Source: Symbiodinium natans
Lineage: Eukaryota; Sar; Dinophyceae; Suessiales; Symbiodiniaceae
Direction of reading: 5' to 3'
Assembly: GCA_905221605.1 (NCBI GenBank)
Contig: CAJNDS010000001.1
Location: forward strand, 1,404,525 to 1,468,524
DNA length: 64,000 nt
Below, piece by piece: positions 48,801 through 58,083 of the stretch (its first letter is position 1; each line of letters begins with the position of its first letter). The translations under genes were made by a program, and so were the position numbers. The notes under the pieces were generated by a model. It worked only from the letters and a program-made list of their open reading frames with translations, did no database searches and was not told where the DNA came from.

Positions 48801-51800
48801 GCACCCTGAAGACCGTGCTGCAGACCTGGATGCCTGGCTCCGGGTTCAGGGAACCCTAAACGTTCCCTGAACCCTAAACCCTAAACCCTAAACCCTAAAC
48901 CCTAAACTCTGACCCTAAACCTAAAGCCCTAAAACCCTCGAGGTTCAGGGGCTGAGGGTTTAGGGGGTTCAGGATGCAGACTCTCGGAGTTGAGGGTTGG
49001 GGGATCACTGAACTCCTCAGGCCCACACCCCCACCACACCCCAAAAGATACCCTAAACACTTAGCCCCACAGCCTAAACCCAAAACCCTAAACCCTAAGC
49101 CCTAAACCCTAAACCCTAAAAACCCTAAACCTTCAGCAACGCTCGGCCCAGGACGCCTCCCAGCTTGTCCGAGTCCCGCTTCTATAGCCATGAGGCCGAC
49201 GGACGGTTCCCGGGAAAACCAATGGCACTTTTTCAATGATACAAGGTTTCGGGTGTAGGGTATAGGGTTTAGGGCTACACGTTTCTTGTTTTTTGTTTTT
49301 GTACCCCCTTACCGTCCCCCCTGCTCTAGGGTTTGGGGCTTAGGGTTTAGTATGTTTAGTTTTGGGGGGGTTTAGGGCAAGCGCCATAGTCTTGTTTTGG
49401 ACTGTATGGTTTTTGGTCTAGGTATCGTCCAAGGGGGTATATGTTTCATTTCTGCGTTTATTGTGGTTCTAATCTAAACCCTACACCCTAAACCCTAAAC
49501 CCCTGGTTCTAAGAGGAGCATAGCCGGTTTTCAAGGATCGCCAGTGGTGCTTTTTGAACTTGGCGTAGGCCGCAGGACCGCTGTTTTTTGTTTTGCGCTG
49601 TGGTTCTAAGGCCGTGTTTCTAAGCCAGCTGAAATCCCCCCCGGAACCCGAAACCCCAAGCCCTAAACCTCCCCTAACGCCTACAGCCTAAACCCTACAC
49701 CCTAAATCCTCCTATGCCTCAGGGGTTGGGGAACCGAGGTTTAGTACCATGGAGGCATTGCGACGAGACACCTTCGAGGAGTACCAGCAGCTGGGTTTAC
49801 CGGGGACTCGCTTTGCCTACCTTTGTATGGGTTTAGGGGTTAGGGTTTAAGGTTTCGAGGGTTTAGGGTTTCGAGGGTTTCGGGTTTAGAGGGTTTCGGG
49901 TTTAGAGGGAGTAGGGTTTTGGGTTTAGGGTGCCTGTCGTTTTATGGGTCTAGCCACAAGTTTAGGGGTAGTTCCTACCGAGCTGAAGGTAAGGAAGAGT
50001 TACTTGCACTGTTCAGGTTTCGGTTTGGGGTTTTTCGGTTTGGGTTTTGGGGGCGGCAGGATTGTCCGGGTTAAGTTTTTAAGTAGCAGGTACTTTGCGG
50101 CGAACACCCCCTACCACCCCCCCCCCCCCTATTCACCCCCAACGCCTTCAAATTTCCAACCCTCAGCCTTAAACCCTCAGCTGCACTAATCTCTAAACCC
50201 TAAACCCTAAACCCTAAACCCTAACCCTAAACCCCAACCCTAAACCCCTAAACCCTAAACCCTAACCCTAAACCAACTAAGGCTGGACAAAGGGCTCCTG
50301 CAGGGATCCTGAGGATCCTTCCCGTAGACGCCGTGGTCGCCGATTTCGGCGCCGGCTCCGGGCATATGCGCGGTGGCTCAACGACACAGGCGCCTGGTTT
50401 AGGGTTAGGGTTTTAGGTTGATATGGGGTTCACAGGGTTTCATAGGGTTTAGGTTTCAGGGTTCAAAGGGTTTCAGGGGTTTAGGGTTTTAGGGTTTAGG
50501 GTTTAGGGTTTAGGGTTCAGGGTTTAGGGTTTTAGGGTTTCATAGGTTTAGGGGGGTTTCACAGGGTTTAGGGTTTTGAGGGTTTGAGGGTTTGAGGGTT
50601 GAAGGGTTTTAAGGGTATCATTAACTCTAAGCCATAGACTTCCCAGCTCCCTCAAGCTAGGGCAGCACTCCTAACTTCGCAAAAGAGGACAAGGAGGGTT
50701 TGCAGAGTTCGGTTTTGAGGTTTTTGAGGGTTGGGGTTTAGGGTGAGGGTGTGGAGTTTAGTTTGGGTTGGGGGTACCTTAACATGCCTGGCTACCAGCC
50801 AGAGATAAGTTAGGGGGACTGCTTGACCCCCAGAGTAGGAAGCTGCACCCGAAAGAGTGGAGTCGACAAGCTGTTAAGGCAGGCTTCCAGGCAAGTACAC
50901 ACCTCAAACCGCAAACCCTAAACCCTAAGCCCTAAACCCTAAACCCTAAACCCTAAACCCTAAACTCTAGGCTTCTTTCCCCTTCACCCTTGCGCAGCCC
51001 TAAGCTAGGCCTGGTGACGGCTCTTGCGTCGACGGCTCGCCGGACATCAATCTCGCCACTGGGTCTAAGTTGAGAGTTTTTTTTTCCTTCAAAGCACGAA
51101 ACCTGATAAATCTTGGAAGTGATGGCTTAGGGTATAGGGTTCAGGGACTAGGTCTTGAAGCATGTGCATTCTTATCTCGTGCATCTTGCTTGGCTAAACC
51201 TAGGCGTATAGACCCTGAACCCTACAAGCGTTCTCCGTATTGACGAGTTTGGGCGTCCTTCCAAGATCCTCTTCCCTGGAAACCAGAGCCCTAAACCCAA
51301 AAACCACAGAGCCGAAAACCCCGGAAGCTTGAAGCGCACGCTTCAACCCTAAAGGCCCTAAACTCTGAGGCCCTCCAACCCCCAAACCCTAAACCCTAAA
51401 CCCTAAACCCTAACCCTAAACCCAACCTAAACCCTAAACCCTAACCCTAAACCCTGAACCCTGAACCCCGAAGCGACATCCGAGGTGACCCGCGGGTCGG
51501 TGGCTTCGGCGGATCTTGGCCGGCCCTTGTCACTCTGGAGGAGGTGGGGTTTAGGGTTTAGGGTTTAGGGTTTAGGGTTTAGGGTTTAGGGTTAGGGTTT
51601 AGGGTTTAGGGTTTAGGGTTTAGGGTTTAGGGTTTACTTGTAGGGTTTAGGGTTCAGGGTTCAGGGTTCAGGCATTCAAGCCCCGGCCCTAAACGCCTCC
51701 CTGTTCAGTGCTTCTTTGGAGCAAGTTGGTTGCAAGGAGCCAGTTTCAAGGAGATACGCCTCAAGCCAGGTGCTTTGGGATGTTCCCCCTGATACTAACA

Positions 51801-52490
51801 GTCCTTAATAGGGATGACAGAAAACCCCTATCATAACCCATAAAGGAGTGCTAGCATAAGGCGGAGCTTAATAACTTGTTGCAAGCTTGTGGTTCTCTAA
51901 AGATGTCGATGCGAAAGCCCCTAAAGCCCTCAGACTGCAGGGCTTAGGCTTCAGGCTTCATGGGGCTCAGGGCGGTTACGTGGGGTTTAGGGTTTAGGGT
52001 TTTAGGGTTTAGGGTTTAGGGTTTAGGGTTTAGGGTTTAAGGCTGCTTTGGGGCTCAGGCCTTCAGGGGTTAAAGGACTGCAGCTGGGGATCAGGACCCT
52101 GAATTCATTTGCATCTGTTTCTCCAGTCACATGAAAAGCCTGGCCTCCTTGCGCCTCTTCCGGGCATGCAGCAATTTCTCGTTCGGGTTTGAGGCTCAGG
52201 TTTAGGGTTTAATGTTTAGGGTTTGGGGTTTAGGGCTTAGGGTTTAGGGCTGTTTAGGGTTTAGGGTCTTGGGAGTAGGACGCCTGTGGCCTTAAGCAAC
52301 CAACCGACCCGTCGGCACTCGGAGGTTTGACTGGTCTCTGTGCCTGGAAGTGGCTGATCACATTCCGACAGATCTCACGCCGACCTTCCTGAAGAATTTG
52401 GATCAGCGCCTTGCCAGTTCGAACCCGGAATCCTGAACACCTAAAATTTCAACCCTAAGCCCTAAACCCTTTGAGATTTGTTGTGGTTTT

Positions 52491-52538
<48 letters not shown>

Positions 52539-55286
52539 GGTGGTGGAGAGTTAACCCCCCCTCCCCCCTCAAACAAACCCCAAAATCCCCAAACCCCAAA
52601 ACCCCAAAACCCTCAACCCTGAACCCTGTAAACCCCCCAAAAGCCCCAAAGCCCCCTAAACCCTGAACCTTGAACCCTGTAAACCCTAAACCCTGTATAC
52701 CCTAAACCCTGCAACCCCCCAAAAGCCTACAGTGTTCTGAAGGGAGGAATTTTCAAGGAGGGTAGGTAGGGAGCCTTGGGGAGCAGTGGGAAGCATTAGG
52801 GACCTTGGGTTACATACCCCCATGAGCCCCTCCACCCTTCAGAACCCCTAAACCCTAAACCCGAAACCCTAATTAAACCCTTAACTTTTTAAGAACTTGA
52901 GAGGCACACCGAGCGGGGCCTTATCATCACCTGGGCGCGACCAGGGCTGCAGGGCCTGGGGACGGCCAACCCGCCGCTCTGCCTGAGGTAGGGTTTAGGG
53001 TTTAGGGTTTAGGGTTTAGGGTTCAGGGTTTAGGGTTTAGGGTGTAGGGTTTAGGGTTTAGGGTCTAGGGTTACTTTACCAAGCCAAGCACCCCCTTTAG
53101 TCGCCCCGAAAACCCCACATGCCACTGTTAAGCCGGTTTCGGGCTCGGGTTGAGGGCGGTTTATAGGGCTTACTACTGTTTGCTTCAAAACCCCACAAAG
53201 ATCAAAAGATAGCAGAGCCCTATGTTGCCCTTACAAGGAAGAATCCGTTTTTTCTTATACATATATAATAATATATATATATATATATATTCTTTTTTCT
53301 AACAGTTTTTTTTTTGGGGGGGGGGGTTCTTAAGCAAATAGCAGGCTAATTTTTGGTAAGGCTCAGGGTCCAAACGGCATCTCGGGTTGGCCCCGGTCCC
53401 ATAAACGAAGACCCGAAAATGCGACAGCCCTGAACCCAACGTCACTCATCCCTCCAAAACCCAAAACCCAAAACCCAAAACCCAAAACCCTAAACCCTAA
53501 ACCCTAAACCCTAAACCCTAAACCCTAAACCCTACAGGGTTTAGGCTTTAGGGTTGCCTACGGGCAGCCCTCAGAACCCTGCCAAGGCGCTCACCGCTGG
53601 ACTCTTAAGCCCCAAGGTTATGTTGGTTGGTGGGTTTAGGGTTTAGGGTTTAGGGCTTAGGGTTTAGGCTTTAGGCTTTAGGCTTTAGGGTTTTGGGTTT
53701 TGGGTTGAGGGTTGAGGGTTTAGGGTTTAGGGTTTAGGGTTCTGTTTTGTAGGGGGTTCTTATTGGGGTATCTAGGGGCTATACTCTGGTAAAGGGTAGC
53801 AGATAAGAGGCCACCGGCCTTTACAACCTAAGATCTCATAGCCTCTAGCACCCTGAAGCCCTTGATCTGGGGATGTTCCCCCTTATACTAACAGTCCTTA
53901 AGAGGGATTATAGTACCCTCTATGATAATGCGGCCGATAATCCCTATTAAGGCCTGTCCGTATTCGGAGCCTTAAACCCTAAAGCTCAAGACCTCTGCAA
54001 AGCCTCGAAGACCCTTAAGCCCTTAAACCCACGACTTAAGAACTCTAAACCCTAAACCTTAAACCCCAAACCCTAAGTTTTAAGAGCTCTGCTCTACAGA
54101 GGCCTCCTTGGAGGTTCATGGTACTTATTAACCAAGTGGAACTCGTGCTCGTAACCCACTTATAAGCCCCCTAAGTGCCCCTAATATGGCTATAAGTACA
54201 GTTATAGTTGGTTAATAAGTACAGTATATAAGTACAGTTATAGTGGGTTAATAAGTACCACGAACCTCCAGCCAATACCAAGCCTCGAACGCCCGCCTCT
54301 CTAAACCCTAAAACCCTAAAACCCTTAAACCCTTAAACCCTTAAACCCTTAAACCGTTAAACCCTCAAACCCTTAAACCCTCAAACCCCTAAACCCTACT
54401 CTCTACAGATGCCCAGCACCAGGCCTCGAACGCCCGCCTTAAAGCGCAGAGGCTGACACAAGAGCAAGTCCTGGCGCTCATCCGCGAGCACACGGGCCTG
54501 GTACACCTCGATGAGGCTTCAGATTTTAGGTTTTAGGGTTTAGAGGTTCGGGTTTAGGATTTAGGGTTTAGGGTTTAGGGTTTAGGGTTTAGGGTTTAGG
54601 GTTTAGGGTTTAGGGAGGGTTTAGGGTTTAGGGTTTAGGGTTTAGGGTTTAGGGAGGGTTTAGGGTTTAGGGTTTAGGGTTTAGGGTTTAGGGTTTAGGG
54701 TTTAGGGTTTAGGGTTTAGGGTTTAGGGTTTAGGGAGGACTCCGGAATGACCTGCAGCTTTGTCTTGGTAGCTGAAAGTCCTGGGAGAGCAAGGAGGCCA
54801 TTGTCAGCCCTAAAATCTAGGGTTTAGGGGGGTTTAGGGTTTAGGGTTTAGGGTTTAGGGTTTAGGGTTTAGGGTTTAGGGTTTAGGGTTTAGGGTTTAG
54901 GGTTTAGGGTTTAGGGTTTAGGGACACCCCAAGATCCGAAGCCCTAACCGAAGCTTTAAGTCCTGAAAAATAGTGCGTGCTTTGGGTTTGGGGTGGGCCG
55001 CGCATAGGCCCTCTGACCAGGCAAGTTGAAACCTGCATACATATAGAGGCCTTCATAATTAGAATATTTTTGTTTGGGGGGATATTTTTCCCTAAACCCT
55101 AAACCCTAAACCCTAAACCTTAAACCCTAAACCCTAAACCCTAAACCCTAAACCCTAAACCCTAAACCCTAAACCCTAAACCCTAAACCCAATTCCGATA
55201 TTTCGACCCCTGTATTGCATCGGCAGGAGCTCACCAAGAAACTACGGGCGGCAGCGACCATGCCACACTTAGCGGACACGCCGCTT
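45843..55286 (+). CDS. SAM-dependent methyltransferase domain protein, 14 placed exons, two frame breaks
   Basis: Joined exons give an unrecognised helical N-terminal part (GTRIMEFVYISRLKIWQQ, ECFSEHVRLLLTVSLRRM, DGLEDPEGPHRLKSWLTDAT) and then a class I methyltransferase fold. Motif I is DAVVADFGAGSG, then ARWLNDTG, DGSPDINL, SADLGRPL, FDWSLCLEVADHIP (motif IV region), GLIITWARPG and a LRAAATMPHL tail. These blocks match the FDWSLCLEV-E-HIP ... LSWA ... family of small-molecule/protein methyltransferases common in algae. The substrate is unknown. One base is missing after GSGH (near 50364) and one before DGSPDI (near 51032). All other joins keep phase, several with GC or GA donors. The C-terminal end after 55286 and the true start are not placed. 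Confidence 0.75.
45893..45981 (+). repeat. 89-bp intron made of a CCCTAAA array with 14-bp flanking direct repeat
   Basis: AGGTCCGGCTTGCT stands at 45891-45904 and again at 45980-45993. Between them lie about ten heptamer units. Splicing at the first AG|GT and the second AG| restores the uninterrupted reading frame. Confidence 0.7.
45982..46043 (+). CDS. methyltransferase gene exon
   Basis: Reads SGLLVQGQEEVAASLPFLEE plus one base. The GC donor (GCTACT) joins in phase to GTRIMEF. CAG at 45998-46000 is an alternative acceptor. Confidence 0.6.
46160..46255. mobile_element. element family III, copy 4
   Basis: AAATATAGATCTCCCAAATA ... TTTTCGCAAACCCCCACATG. Confidence 0.55.
46660..46790. repeat. 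CCCTATAAA/CCCTGAGAA nonamer array
   Basis: Alternating nonamers make an 18-bp higher-order unit repeated four or five times. The peptide-like reading in one frame (ENPINPENPINP) is a by-product. Confidence 0.95.
46807..46884 (+). CDS. methyltransferase gene exon
   Basis: Acceptor AGATCCAG. Reads TRIMEFVYISRLKIWQQLDQ then HLAEP plus one base. The GA donor (GATCAG) fits the phase. Confidence 0.6.
47729..47793 (+). CDS. methyltransferase gene exon
   Basis: Reads SRASSLLSAHVHITTAVSSQ then R. The acceptor CTGGAG and the first bases of the exon are repeated at 47661-47680 on the other side of a short array. GC donor. Confidence 0.55.
47825..47930. repeat. CCCTAAA array
   Basis: Before the exon at 47957; includes CCCTAAAA octamers. 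Confidence 0.95.
47957..48031 (+). CDS. methyltransferase gene exon
   Basis: Acceptor ACCCTCAG. Reads ECFSEHVRLLLTVSLRRMKA then LATSQ. GT donor. Clear amphipathic helix. Confidence 0.65.
48405..48431 (+). CDS. methyltransferase gene microexon
   Basis: Acceptor CCTTCCACAG. Reads VKQLWHASQ. A GA donor (GACGGT) keeps the next exon open. The GT four bases on leads to a stop. Confidence 0.55.
48545..48710. repeat. CCCCAAA then CCCTAAA array
   Basis: About 15 homogeneous CCCCAAA units followed by CCCTAAA units, before the exon at 48719. Confidence 0.95.
48719..48842 (+). CDS. methyltransferase gene exon
   Basis: Acceptor AACCCCAG. Reads DGLEDPEGPHRLKSWLTDAT, GLLDADLRTLKTVLQTWMPG and S plus two bases. 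GT donor. Confidence 0.65.
49745..49794 (+). CDS. methyltransferase gene exon
   Basis: Reads TMEALRRDTFEEYQQL plus one base. The donor GTTTAC gives a phase that joins to GILRILPVDAVVADFG. Confidence 0.6.
50304..50389 (+). CDS. methyltransferase exon, motif I, with apparent 1-nt deletion
   Basis: Acceptor CTCCTGCAG. Reads ILRILPVDAVVADFGAGSGH, then the expected YARWLNDT appears in another frame. One base is missing at about 50363-50365. GC donor. Confidence 0.7.
51009..51054 (+). CDS. methyltransferase exon, with apparent 1-nt deletion
   Basis: Reads LVTALA, then DGSPDINL one base out of frame. GCGTCGAC would be expected as GCG-TTC-GAC. GC donor. Confidence 0.55.
51485..51543 (+). CDS. methyltransferase exon
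   Basis: Reads VTRGSVASADLGRPLSLWR plus two bases. GT donor followed by an array. Phase fits FDWSLCLEV. Confidence 0.65.
51548..51640. repeat. TTTAGGG array
   Basis: Directly after the methyltransferase exon 51485-51543. Confidence 0.95.
51776..51878. mobile_element. hairpin element family II, copy 3
   Basis: TTTGGGATGTTCCCCCTGAT ... GCATAAGGCGGAGCTTAATA; the right arm is diverged. Confidence 0.65.
52325..52400 (+). CDS. methyltransferase exon, motif IV region
   Basis: Reads FDWSLCLEVADHIPTDLTPT then FLKNL. The most diagnostic block of the domain. A GA donor (GATCAG) is likely; a GC donor nine bases later is an alternative. Confidence 0.8.
52493..52537. repeat. poly-G tract of 45 nt
   Basis: The longest homopolymer in the window; the true length is doubtful in any read technology. 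Confidence 0.9.
52902..52953 (+). CDS. methyltransferase exon
   Basis: Reads RHTERGLIITWARPGLQ plus one base. The GC donor at 52954 fits the next exon. Reading on to the GT at 52988 would add GLGTANPPLCL but break the phase. Confidence 0.7.
53230..53340. mobile_element. AT-containing element related to 17285-17340
   Basis: CTTACAAGGAAGAATCCGTT ... (TA)n ... TTCTTAAGCAAATAGCAG. The start and end resemble CTTACAAGGAGGAATCTGTT ... TTCTTGAGAAAACAGTAG at 17285-17340. Confidence 0.45.
53450..53535. repeat. CCCAAAA then CCCTAAA array
   Basis: Two homogeneous blocks. Confidence 0.95.
53869..53970. mobile_element. hairpin element family II, copy 4
   Basis: GGGGATGTTCCCCCTTATAC ... CCTATTAAGGCCTGTCCGTA; right arm partly lost. 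Confidence 0.65.
54111..54272. mobile_element. hairpin element family VI, copy 3
   Basis: CTTGGAGGTTCATGGTACTT ... AAGTACCACGAACCTCCAG; contains an internal duplicated segment (TAAGTACAGTTATAGT). Confidence 0.8.
54299..54400. repeat. CCCTTAAA octamer array flanked by exon-derived direct repeats
   Basis: Octamer variant; a 22-nt exon segment stands on both sides (54277-54298 and 54418-54439). Confidence 0.85.
54409..54515 (+). CDS. methyltransferase exon
   Basis: Acceptor TCTCTACAG. Reads AQHQASNARLKAQRLTQEQV then LALIREHTGLVHLDE. GC donor. A 22-nt stretch of this exon is repeated upstream at 54277-54298. Confidence 0.7.
54550..54735. repeat. TTTAGGG array
   Basis: About 24 units in three blocks separated by an AGGG insertion, i.e. 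a higher-order repeat. Confidence 0.95.
54830..54925. repeat. TTTAGGG array
   Basis: About 13 perfect units. Confidence 0.95.
55092..55192. repeat. CCCTAAA array
   Basis: About 14 units before the exon at 55227. Confidence 0.95.
55227..55286 (+). CDS. methyltransferase exon, C-terminal region
   Basis: Acceptor ATCGGCAG. Reads ELTKKLRAAATMPHLADTPL, the usual C-terminal helix and strand of this family. GC donor. The last exon was not identified. Confidence 0.7.
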
Positions 55287-57362
55287 GCCTGCACGCCCTA
55301 AATCCTACGTTTAGGGTTTAGGGTTTAGGGTTTATAATCCCTTAATCCTGCACTTAAACACGTCTAGAGCCTGATGTGAGGGTTTGGCTGCTTCATGGCC
55401 CGCATTGCGGTCTTCTCCTTCGGCTTGTTCCGGCTCGCAAAGTTTTAGACTCTAAACCCCAAACCCTAACCGTGCAGTTTAGGGGTAGGGTCTTTGTGTT
55501 CCTAAACCCCCCAAATCCAAAGCCCTTAGCCAGATCTTCTTTCTTGGGAGGGCTGATCCGTAGGGCTTAAGCATACGGGTCCGGTCTGTCCCGTGGCATA
55601 GGATGTCAGGATTTTCGGGGCTTTAGGGTGTAGGATACTTTATAAAGATGGAGTTACTAAACCCGAAACCCTAAAAACCCTAAAGCCTCGCACCTTAAAC
55701 TTAAACCCTGGGCACCTCTGCCCTAGGAAAGCTTCTTAAAGCCCCAAACCCTCAACCCTGCGTCTTTGCTTGGGAGGCTTTTGGTCATGGACCCGCGCTC
55801 AGTCATCCGGGACGTTTATGGCTTAGGGTTCAGGGGGTTTGGTTTTGTTTTGAGGGTTCAGGGATGTAGGGGTGCTTAAGGGGGGTTTAAGGGGGCTGCG
55901 GGGTAAAAAAGAGTTTGCATTTGAGGGGTTTCGGGGTTTACGCAGCTCGGGCTCCGGCGTGTTTTGCTTCGTTTGATAGGTGTGTGTGTGTGGGGGGGGG
56001 GGGGGGGGGGGTGGGGTGGGGCTTCCGGGTGGAGATCACCAGGAACCCTAAACCCTAAGCCCTAAGCCCTAAACCCTAAACCCTAAACTCTAAAGGGCTT
56101 GTCGGGTTTAGGAATTAGGGTTTAGGGAAGTTGGGGGTTTCGGCCCGGCTGCCCCTCATTCCCAAACAAGAAAGCTGTGTTCTAAGGCGCCACCCTTAAA
56201 CCCTTAAACTCTTGAACCCTTAAACCCTTAAACCCCTAAACCCTTAAACCCTTAGACCCTCAAAAACCCTTGAACCCTTGAACCATGAACCTTAAACCCT
56301 CAAAAACCCTTAAACCCTTAAACCCTCAAAAACCCTTAAACACTTAAACCCTTAAACCCTCAAAAACCCCTAAACCCTTAAACCCTTAAAAACCCTTAAA
56401 CCCTTAAGCTCTTGAACCCTGAGGTGCGCGAGCCGAGTAGGGCGGCTCCGATGCCGGTTCCTCAGTCGGGTGCTGCGCCTGTGGGGACTTCGGGGGGTTA
56501 GGGTTTGAGGTTTAGGGTTTAGGGTTTAGGGTTTAGGGTTTAGGGTTTAGGGTTTAGGGTTTAGGGTTTAGGGTTTATAGGGTTAAGGTTTAGGGTTTAG
56601 GGTTTGAGGGTTTGAGGGTTTGAGGGTTTTGAGGGTTTTGAGGGTTTTGAGGGTTTTGAGGGTTTTGAGGGTTTTGAGGGTTTTGAGGGTTTTGAGGGTT
56701 TTGAGGGTTTTGAGGGTTTTGAGGGTTTTGAGGGTTTAAGGGTTAGGGGCTGTGGGTGAGAGGGGAGAGGAAGCCCCAAACCACGCCACGCGCACGCCAA
56801 GGATCTCATCCGACGCGGCACCTGAGTGCAACTCCGAGCATGGCGGCCAGCCTCAGATGGAATCGTTTAGGGTTTAGGGTTTAGGGTTAGAGTAAGCCCT
56901 CAGTACCTTGTTTAAAGGGCTTAGTTTCCCTCATGCGCCCCTTTCAACCACAGGGGCACTCTTTTGATTTCCTAGGTTTCTCTTGGGTCTAGTTGCGGTT
57001 GAGGAACCTAGATTCCATCATGGGATTCAGGGAGTTTAGCGTTTAGGGCTTCAAGTACATCAAAGCACCATGCTAAGAGAACGCCCTGCGATCTGCCATG
57101 TATCCGATGGCAACTTTCGAAAGTTCCCTCGTCGTCTGCAGGGTCGGAAGTTTATGGGTTCAGGGTGTCATTGATCAATTTCGGTCAAACAGCTTCTTTT
57201 GCGGCGATGAGGGTTTGAGCAATGTGGAGTTTACCCAAAACCCAAAACCCTAAACCCTAAACACCTAAACCCCTAAACCCCGAAACCCCGATGCGGAGCT
57301 GCAACTGGTATTGTAGAAAAGAGTTAGTGTTGAGAGTTGGAAGGGTTAATGAACCCGGATAA
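55287..57362. other. region between the methyltransferase gene and the retroposed locus
   Basis: Mainly arrays: CCCTTAAA octamers (56200-56415), TTTAGGG (56512-56590), TTTTGAGGG nonamers (56600-56740, about 15 units) and a 20-G run near 55992-56011. Small unique islands have open frames, but none is supportable. From about 56880 the arrays thin out and stop before the leader relic. Confidence 0.6.
55376..55570 (+). other. unique island after the methyltransferase gene
   Basis: Open for 64 codons in one frame (RVWLLHGPHCGLLLRLVPAR early on). It might contain the last methyltransferase exon, but no homology guides the choice. Islands at 55780-55825 (LLVMDPRSVIRD) and 56423-56494 (VREPSRAAPMPVPQSGAAPV) are similar cases. 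Confidence 0.2.
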
Positions 57363-57377
57363 CATGTTTGGCTCAAG
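57363..57377 (+). other. relict dinoflagellate spliced leader
   Basis: CATGTTTGGCTCAAG matches the 3' end of the conserved dinoflagellate spliced leader (CATTTTGGCTCAAG) with one extra base. It sits directly before an ATG and an intron-free coding locus. Leader relics mark cDNAs that were reverse transcribed and inserted back into the genome. Confidence 0.75.
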
Positions 57378-57645
57378 ATGGGCTTGGACAGAAAGCCACA
57401 AGTTCAAAAAGTAGTGCCTGGGTTCTTAGGGTTTGGTAAGGGTGTGGATTCCTTCCCCCTTTCCTTCCCCCCTGGGTTGCTCTTATCCGTGTTCTCGTTT
57501 GTTTCTTGGTTCGATCTGGGGAATATAGGTTCAGGGCGATTAGGGGAGTTGGTTTCCTTCCCTGGTTGTCCCCCCGTAGGTTATGAGCCCAAATTAGGTT
57601 CCCTGCGGTTAAGTGTTCTTTCAAGGTTTTTGGGATTAAGAAGCA

Positions 57646-58083
57646 ATGCCTTCTCCCAAACGATGGCTCCAGCCTTCCTCGGATGGTGGACAGAATGGTG
57701 GAGCTGGAAACGGTGCAGCTGAGTCTCTGGGTGAAATGACGGCGCTGGAAGAGGTGATGCCTGGCGCTGAAGAACATCTGGAAGAAGCCTTGGTTGCAGA
57801 ATACTCCAATGTGGGTATAAATCCCAATGTGGATATGGTTAGCAATGCTGAAGCTGAAGGACGTGCTGTTTCTGTATCGCCAAAGCCTGGTGAAAAAAGG
57901 AGCTGGGACGCGACTGGTGGTATAGACCGTGAAATGGAGGTGACTGTTTTACGCGTGTTGCACAAACATGGGTACCAGCCGTCTACTTCGACTTCGGGCC
58001 GAATGATTGACCAAGGGTCTCAGACCATGCAATCTGAGTGGAGAAGTGCTGCAAGCTGCCAGGAGGCCTCTGAACAAGATTAA
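57646..58083 (+). CDS. retroposed locus block 1, acidic N-terminus
   Basis: Starts MPSPKRWLQPSSDGGQNGGA after a leader of about 270 nt rich in CT. 145 codons, low complexity, mostly acidic, including a W-D pair (KRSWDATGGID). An earlier ATG just after the leader relic (57378) opens a different frame of 114 codons that would act as an upstream frame. Confidence 0.55.
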   Translation: MPSPKRWLQPSSDGGQNGGAGNGAAESLGEMTALEEVMPGAEEHLEEALVAEYSNVGINPNVDMVSNAEAEGRAVSVSPKPGEKRSWDATGGIDREMEVTVLRVLHKHGYQPSTSTSGRMIDQGSQTMQSEWRSAASCQEASEQD

